DNA of 64,000 bases from Sinonovacula constricta (taxonomy: Eukaryota; Mollusca; Bivalvia; Cardiida; Solecurtidae). Positions 58,366 through 64,000 of the stretch are shown here, piece by piece. The notes under the pieces were generated by a model. The model was not told the origin of the DNA, ran no database searches, and saw nothing but the letters and a program-made list of their open reading frames with translations. The position numbers and the translations under genes were made by a program. Location of the stretch: the NCBI GenBank assembly GCA_007844125.1, contig CM017559.1:32572363-32636362 (forward strand), written 5' to 3'. Position 1 is the first letter of the stretch. Each line of letters opens with the position of its first letter.

Positions 58366-59337
58366 CTACTGAAGCTTCTTCGTCTCCTTTTGTCTTCTCT
58401 CGTACTTAACCAGATTGTCTGGCTTGACGCCACCCGCCTTCATGGGCGGACAGAAAGTGTCGAAGATCTTATCCCAATGGTTGAAGAATGGCTGGAAGTT
58501 CGTCAACGGTTTCAGATGGTGCATATCGTGCTTCGGTGCCCCACCGACGAAACCTCCAGGCAAGATGTTGTTCAGGGTAAACGGAAAGTCGAAACCGATG
58601 TGGGCTTCAACGCTGATGACAATGGACAGTACCATGTAACTCCAGGTGGTGAGTGGGTGGCATTTGAAGAACCAGGTATTGGTGGTTGTCAGGAAGCCCA
58701 CAGTGATAAGTTCCCAGGGGTGCAGGTACTGGGTCACCCAACAGAACGGGGAATTGTAACGATGGTGAACAGCGTGAACAGTCCGGTAAAGGAATCGAAC
58801 CTTGTGGTGCGACCAGTGCCAAACGAAATACTGAAAGTCAAAGATGATCAAGGCCGCAATCTGCTGCCAGACAAACTCGAACATGGTCGGCGCAAGGTCT
58901 GTGAGTGGTGTTGGAGGAGTCCAGATCCATTGCCCCACGGCTGCCGGTAGAATATACAGCACGTGGTTCCAGAATGTCAGAGTAAGAGTGTCCAACACTT
59001 GGCTTGGGGTAACTTCTAAGTTGTTTTGAATCTTGTATTTCTGAACCCATGTCCATTTTCTACCCCAGAGATCGCAGATCATAAAGGGTGTACAGAGTGA
59101 GAAATAAAAAGTAACTGACAAAATGACAGGAAAGAGTGGCGAAGCAAAGAATTCTTCGCGTCCAATGCGGAGATCCCACACAGCTTGGAGCAACCGTTTG
59201 TTTCCCGGTGAATCGGCGTGGCTGACGTTCCGGTGCACATCAGTCAATGGGTTTGACCCAAGCAAATCTTCTATGGCGGTAGAAATACTAGCGAATTTTA
59301 TTACACTTGTCACAAAATCGTAGAAGTCGAAAGACAT
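58366..59337 (-). CDS. Cholesterol 25-hydroxylase-like membrane di-iron oxygenase (fatty acid hydroxylase superfamily), single exon
   Basis: Intact 323-codon ORF with no intron. It belongs to the fatty acid hydroxylase/sterol desaturase superfamily of ER membrane di-iron enzymes that hydroxylate sterol or lipid carbons with O2. The three histidine clusters are HWSHH (174-178), HAVHH (188-192) and HDMHH (270-274), with a further H246 in [10 protein letters not shown]. Hydrophobic stretches near 68-88, 118-138, 157-172 and 232-245 fit the multi-pass topology. [15 protein letters not shown] and [11 protein letters not shown] resemble the C-terminal part of CH25H, which is also intronless and about 270-300 residues long. 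The N-terminal ~55 residues are an extra, unrecognised extension. The start ATG has A at -3. TATA-like AT-rich sequence lies near 59444-59456 on the coding strand. The substrate cannot be told from sequence; a C4-sterol or alkylglycerol-type activity is also possible. Confidence 0.9.
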   Translation of the reverse strand: MSFDFYDFVTSVIKFASISTAIEDLLGSNPLTDVHRNVSHADSPGNKRLLQAVWDLRIGREEFFASPLFPVILSVTFYFSLCTPFMICDLWGRKWTWVQKYKIQNNLEVTPSQVLDTLTLTFWNHVLYILPAAVGQWIWTPPTPLTDLAPTMFEFVWQQIAALIIFDFQYFVWHWSHHKVRFLYRTVHAVHHRYNSPFCWVTQYLHPWELITVGFLTTTNTWFFKCHPLTTWSYMVLSIVISVEAHIGFDFPFTLNNILPGGFVGGAPKHDMHHLKPLTNFQPFFNHWDKIFDTFCPPMKAGGVKPDNLVKYERRQKETKKLQ

Positions 59338-59991
59338 TGTTGCAAACTGTACACCCTTTATTTAAGACCAATTTATCGAAAGAAGCACGTATTCCCTGCG
59401 ACCTCAAAGCTCCATTTGTTATCATACACGCCGACACACCGGTTTTATTTTATGCCTAAGCTGTACACAGCAAGGAGTTTGAGCTAGTATTGAATTAGCC
59501 CCTCCTACTTCAGTGACGTATGGATAACTTAGCCACTAGAGGCGCAGCGAGGGCAATGCACAACGATACCGTTGTTTTTATCAAGTTCATTAGTTAGGGT
59601 TGATATATTAATTAGCCTTAAATAAAGCGGCTTGCTCAAAGATAAATGTTCGTTATTGTATTGTGTGGTAGATCGTCAATCGAGTTAAAGTTTATATCAG
59701 ATCTAAAGGTTGAAATAAACACTGTTTTAAAAACACTCTAGTAATAGTATCTCAATATAATACCGGCTGTGCGGATATTTATTGTTTGAATGAGTTTATA
59801 GGTTTTCATTTATACAAAATAAGACTGACTAAAAACATTTATGCATCCTTTTGCTCTTAAATGTAAGCGATCTCAAATGTAAACAAAATTTTCTTTAAGA
59901 GAAATTTAATCGGCCAGACACGCGTATAAAAGCGCTCTTTATCGGATTAAATTATGATGCCCAGTAAAGCCACATAACCCGGCGTGTTTAA

Positions 59992-60475
59992 AGGTGGCAT
60001 CCGGAACTTTCTTTTGTCAGTTAACTGAATAAGTCATTGTTACCTGAAACAGTCCGTTTAAATGCTGTTCAATGATGTCCTAGGTCTGTGTGAAATGTGA
60101 AGCATAAATCACCACTCGTTATTGCAAACAGGTGTTTCCTATCCGGGTCACGCTGCAGAAATAGCTATTTTAAAACGTAGAAAACCACGTGACCACCAAC
60201 TTTTGAGATCACGTTATATATTCATCCGGGTAATCCGCTCGGACGTCGGTAACTATTTAGGCAGAGACCACTCTCGAGCTTTTTTAGACACTTGGAAAGA
60301 ATATACATGCAGAGTGGCTTTTTCGCGATTAGTTCTGTCTAACAATTCAGATGGTGATCAAATTCGTATTTAGCAAGACTTAAGTATGGGTTTTATACAA
60401 AAGATATATGCCCAAATTCCCCAAAGCAGTGGTTAGATATTGTTGCAGATACAGGCGAAATGTCAGCTACCACCT
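59992..60475 (+). mobile_element. TTAA-type MITE (family P), 484 bp, intact target duplication
   Basis: Perfect TTAA on both sides (59988-59991 and 60476-60479). The element begins AGGTGGCATCCGGAACTTTC and ends ATGTCAGCTACCACCT. The interior is collinear with the 45913 copy. TTAA duplication is the hallmark of the piggyBac superfamily. Confidence 0.88.
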
Positions 60476-60603
60476 TTAACAAAGAGAATTTTACAGAATC
60501 CCCCAATATCCTGGCGATTTATAAGATGCGAAGTGGATAGAAACCGATAAGAAAAATGCTGTAAAACATCCTAAATGCTATTTACATTTAAATTAAGGTT
60601 TAA

Positions 60604-61432
60604 TGTGGTATCCTACAGCTCGCCAATATCAAATACTTGTAACAATATTTGACCACTGTTTAGTATATTTGTGCAAAATGACTGCAGAAAGTCATATTTT
60701 GGACAATTTTGAACACTAGATCTTCACTCTTTCCAAATTTATCTTCTAATAAGTACCACGTGGATTTCTGTTAAAATAATACCAACGTCAGAGTAAATTA
60801 CTCGGATTATGATATGACGTGATTCTAATTAGGTAAGAGGTCCAATCGGAACTACTCGGGTAATTCCGTCCTCGGGACAATCATCCCTCGGATGTATCTG
60901 GTGCAATGATACTTACTGAAATCAAGATTGTTTTTTTCGCCGGAAGTCGTAAGAGGAATATGCCTAAAATGTAGTTCGCACAAAAATTTGAACATAGGCA
61001 TCGTTTTGACAGCTGCATGTCTGCTGCGGGGGGTAAATTAAACCTGGGTGATTTAAAAATGAAGCCGACACAAATTTAAGTTTTACAGGTTTCATACTGT
61101 AGTGAGCACTCATCCGAGCTGCCATCTTTGTTTTTACTACGCCACAAAAGCAGTCCCATTTATTTAAATGGTCGAGGTGATCCTACCTACATATATCCGA
61201 GAGATGATTCGTGAATTATCCGAGGTGTTCCGATTAGTAAGTGGTCATGTTGTTTCTTAGTTATTATCTAACTTCGCAGCGTGTCTCAGACAGGAAATAC
61301 CTGTTTGTAGCTACGATGCTCCATTTTCACATAGATGAAGGGCATCAATAAACGGCATTTCGCAAAATCTTTTCAGGTAACAATAATGTATATGGTTGTT
61401 TGAGAGAGTAAATCTGGTCCAAATTGTCTGGT
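60604..61432 (-). mobile_element. TTAA-type MITE (family P) interrupted by a second MITE
   Basis: Follows TTAA (60600-60603) and begins TGTGGTATCCTACAGCTCGC. The interior runs to GTAAGAGGTC at 60842 and resumes at GTAAGTGGTCATG (61237). It then shows the family P right half (CAGACAGGAAATACCTGTTT, CATAGATGAAGGGCATCAA) and fades at AAATTGTCTGG near 61432. Confidence 0.75.
60843..61236. mobile_element. Mutator-like MITE (family M), 394 bp, nested in a family P MITE
   Basis: Begins CAATCGGAACTACTCGGGTA and ends CCGAGGTGTTCCGATTA. It is flanked by GTAAGAGGTC (60833-60842) and GTAAGTGGTC (61237-61246). Its interior matches the reverse of about 45120-45370 in the 966-bp copy (AAATGTAGTTCGCAC, GACAGCTGCATGTCTGCTGC). 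Removing it with one target copy restores a continuous family P sequence. Confidence 0.82.
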
Positions 61433-61677
61433 TCTACTTTTATAACAAAGAAGCTAACATGGGATTCAAACCTGAAACCGCAGGTTAAGAAACCACCACA
61501 TAACTGCTCGGCCACATATGCAGTTGCAGAGGTGTTGTTCTCTTCATAAATATTGCTCATTAAACTTTGCTTAATCGAAATTTCTTGATTATTTTGTCGA
61601 AAGGATTTTCAAAATACATGTAGTATCTTTTCAACATTGCTTGGTAGTAACTTTTCAACATAGCTTACTTACCGAAA

Positions 61678-61800
61678 ACAGGATCTAGAAGCTCAACAGG
61701 TAGAGCCTTTGTTCCGTGTTGCGACAAACCAGCGACGTTAAAATGACATGATATAGCTCTCTTGCAAAAAAGTCGGATCGATGGTCGATATTCGGCGTTA
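61678..61800 (+). mobile_element. Truncated family B SINE head
   Basis: GGATCTAGAAGCTCAACAGG, TAGAGCC, GTTGCGACAAACC, GCGACGTTAAAATGACATGA and TATAGCTCTCTTGC correspond to the family B head with a lost B box. Confidence 0.5.
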
Positions 61801-62317
61801 TACTATAAACAATTACAAACGCTGAATCAGTAGGCTAAATATATGCACTAATAAGGAATACAGAATGCACTTACATTAATACATTTGCAAAAGAAATGGC
61901 TTCAACCTCCTGGTTAAAGTGAAACACCGAACATAAAAACAAAGATCATGCAAAGATCATGCTTCTGGACATCTGTACCGCCATTATTATATATACATGT
62001 GACGTGTGTATTGACGTCATTATTTTGGGCGCGTCCTTACACAGGTTTGTCTTACGGAGTAGTGTTGGTGACATGATGATAAATTACGTTTGTCATATTT
62101 TAAAATATCTTATATTCGATTTACTACCTAGCAAAACAACAACAACAACAACAAACAAAAAAACAACAACAAAAAAAAACAGGGACTTTTAACAGTGGAT
62201 ATAATGTTATACGTACTTTTCGTTCAGGCAAACATAAGTTAAAGTTCTTTTGCAATTAGTTCTACCACCCAATCCACCCCTTTTTATTTACAAGCCTTCT
62301 CATGCAAATAGAAGAGA

Positions 62318-62485
62318 AATTGGCCCGGTGTCAGGATAATTTTACCAGGTGTGGTATCATGTCAGACTTTCATGGCAAGCTAAACACAGTAAAAGGAGCA
62401 GAACACATGTCTCAGGTAAATACTGTATTCGGATAACTGAACGATTGTTGGCGAGACAATGAAACAAAACAAAATAAAAAAAAAT
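62318..62485 (+). mobile_element. Family B SINE tail
   Basis: CCCGGTGTCAGGATAATTTT, CAGGTGTGGTATCATGTCAG and GGATAACTGAACGATTGTTG give the family B tail without its tRNA head. Confidence 0.6.
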
Positions 62486-62606
62486 AATTTACTTACAGTT
62501 AACTAACTAAAATAAAAACTATATGAAGGTCGGTATTTGGTTAATTACAAAAGCACAACAGGCAAAATGAAACTTAATATTACGAATCGGTGAAACAAGT
62601 CATTGT

Positions 62607-62607
<1 letters not shown>

Positions 62608-62643
<36 letters not shown>

Positions 62644-62670
62644 GTTGTTGTTGTTGTTGTTGTTGTTTTT
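62608..62670. repeat. (GT)n followed by (GTT)n microsatellite
   Basis: About 16 GT units followed by seven GTT units. The hydrophobic ORF read from it is an artefact. (CAA)n tracts also occur at 62137-62158 and 63852-63872. Confidence 0.9.
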
Positions 62671-62924
62671 GTGTGTGTTTTTTTGGCAAATTCACATCTG
62701 TCGCATAGAACATTAAAACCACTATATAATGTAACAATAAAACCGTTAATTTTCAGTCTTTTTGAAACTTTAATGTCTCTTTACACCCAATCCCCCATTT
62801 GCATTATTATTATTTCTGTCCATCATACGAATCGATAGAACATTTCATAACTATGGCAATTCCAACAGGTAAGGTTATGATGCAGCAGCACATATGTTTT
62901 ATAATACAATGTGTTCATGTCATG

Positions 62925-63315
62925 GATCGAACTATGGGGCGTCCTTGGTTGTCACGTGAGGCCCATGTTCGATCCCGGGCCCGCGGCAAACTAAATTCCT
63001 TACAAAGGGTGTAGCCACAGCTCCCTTGCTAAGTGTAATCAGGCCGGGTGAATATACAAATGTATATAATAATTTGTCTCTAGCATGAATAAGTGTGCCC
63101 ATGTCATAGCGAAAAATAAAAATTTACCAACTTACAAACAGTCAAGATAGATTTGCGCATTGTCAGGATAGTGTGTCTGGGTATGACATTATGAGAGGTG
63201 TTAGCGGCATGCTATACTCACTTAAGGCAGCACTATATGTGCTTCAAGTGGAACCCGTCTCCTGATAACTGAGAGATTGTTGATTGGGAGAATAAACATA
63301 ACAAACAAACTCCTT
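62925..63315 (+). mobile_element. Family B SINE, interrupted
   Basis: The head has GTTCGATCCCGGGCC (B box) and CACAGCTCCCTTGC at 62968-63040. The tail has AAGGCAGCACTATATGTGCT, TTCAAGTGGAACCCGTCTCC and an end ACATAACAAACAAACTCC at 63225-63312. About 100 bp of unrelated DNA lies between them. Confidence 0.65.
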
Positions 63316-63700
63316 ATCAGGTAACTCTTCTTCTATGACCATATCATCGCTTCTCTCTGTTGAATAGAAGCAGGTTCACGAAATATGCTTAAAATAACCT
63401 ATCTTGTTATAAGCAGCTACAAGTTTACGTAAACTGGTTTACACAAACCTCAAGCCTATTGTATATTGTGAACAGCAATGTTTGACTCTGACCTTGATAT
63501 ATTTCCACATGGATACTTCTGCAAAATTCAATCTGGTGCAGGTGAATGCTTACCTTATTTACTTCTAATACATTTAAAGGATACCTCTAGTACAATATTT
63601 GTTTCTCTAAAAAAACAATGGCAATAGTTTGTGAATACCCTTGAAAAAACATTCCACGTGAAAATTATTTATAAAACGTAATAAAATAACATTAGTTTAA

Positions 63701-64000
63701 AGGTGGTATCCGATAGTTTGGACCATTTTTTTTCCGCACCACCAACCAGATAAAATGCTGTTTATTTGTGCCCTTCATCGATGTGAAAAGTTACCAAAAT
63801 GCATTTCCTATCCGAGCCACACTGTATAGTTAGCTATTTTTAACAACGACGACAACAACAACAACAACAAATCAACAACAACTTATAGTTGAAATCACGT
63901 TTCAATGTCACCAGGGTAATCGGATCTGACGCCGGTATCATTTTTAGCTGAATTTTATATATAAAATTTTAGCTGAAATCCCCCTAGTGCTTATTTAGAG
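63701..64000 (+). mobile_element. TTAA-type MITE (family P), running off the right edge
   Basis: Follows TTAA (63697-63700) and begins AGGTGGTATCCGATAGTTTG. It shares GCTGTTTATTTGTGCCCTTC and CACCAGGGTAATCGGATCTG with the family. A CAA-type microsatellite expansion at 63848-63885 sits inside. Confidence 0.75.

Noticed and set aside
58249..58950. 233-codon plus-strand ORF
   Set aside because: It is the antisense shadow of the hydroxylase gene, whose minus-strand frame has the family motifs.
1..64000. CRISPR arrays, operons, bacterial promoters or phage
   Set aside because: Spliced genes, SINEs and exon structure show nuclear eukaryotic DNA; the only regularly spaced repeats are tandem satellites.

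Overview
The window is AT-rich eukaryotic DNA: small exons (41-200 bp) with GT-AG borders, kilobase introns, and many tRNA-derived SINEs, MITEs and tandem repeats. The protein similarities and the repeat types (hairpin-ended elements closing with GGGCCATAATGGCCC, AAGGTCAAGGTCAC arrays, several SINE families) suggest a bivalve mollusc. That placement is an inference from memory; no database was searched.

Layout. (1) 1-14199, minus strand: eleven exons of Integrator complex subunit 3 (INTS3/SOSS-A), the N-terminal ~409 residues; the gene runs off the left edge. Its introns hold a dead mariner, SINEs and a 222-bp MITE inserted exactly at the exon-6 splice donor. (2) 14200-14808: a 609-bp head-to-head spacer that must hold both promoters. 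(3) 14809-34007, plus strand: a complete 15-exon cytoplasmic asparaginyl-tRNA synthetase (NARS1), predicted 558 residues, with a poly(A) signal at 34633. Its introns carry at least eleven tRNA-derived SINEs plus SINE tails, all in the sense direction, and two Helentron-like elements. (4) 35636-36890: a minisatellite with a 33-bp unit. (5) 37000-57800: mostly repeats, including TTAA-flanked MITEs, Mutator-like MITEs with 9-10 bp target duplications and a decayed helicase-like fragment. It also holds three phase-compatible Cys/Tyr-rich candidate exons on the minus strand, lying downstream of a TATA box and splice donor at 57805-57895. (6) 58366-59337, minus strand: an intact single-exon sterol/fatty-acid hydroxylase with the three histidine clusters of the cholesterol 25-hydroxylase family. 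(7) 59340-64000: more MITEs and SINEs, including one MITE nested in another.

The two confident multi-exon genes are housekeeping genes (snRNA/mRNA 3'-end processing and transcription control; tRNA charging) and probably share a bidirectional promoter. The hydroxylase is functionally unrelated. Exon borders were set by hand from splice consensus, reading-frame continuity and remembered human homologues; none was tested against transcripts.
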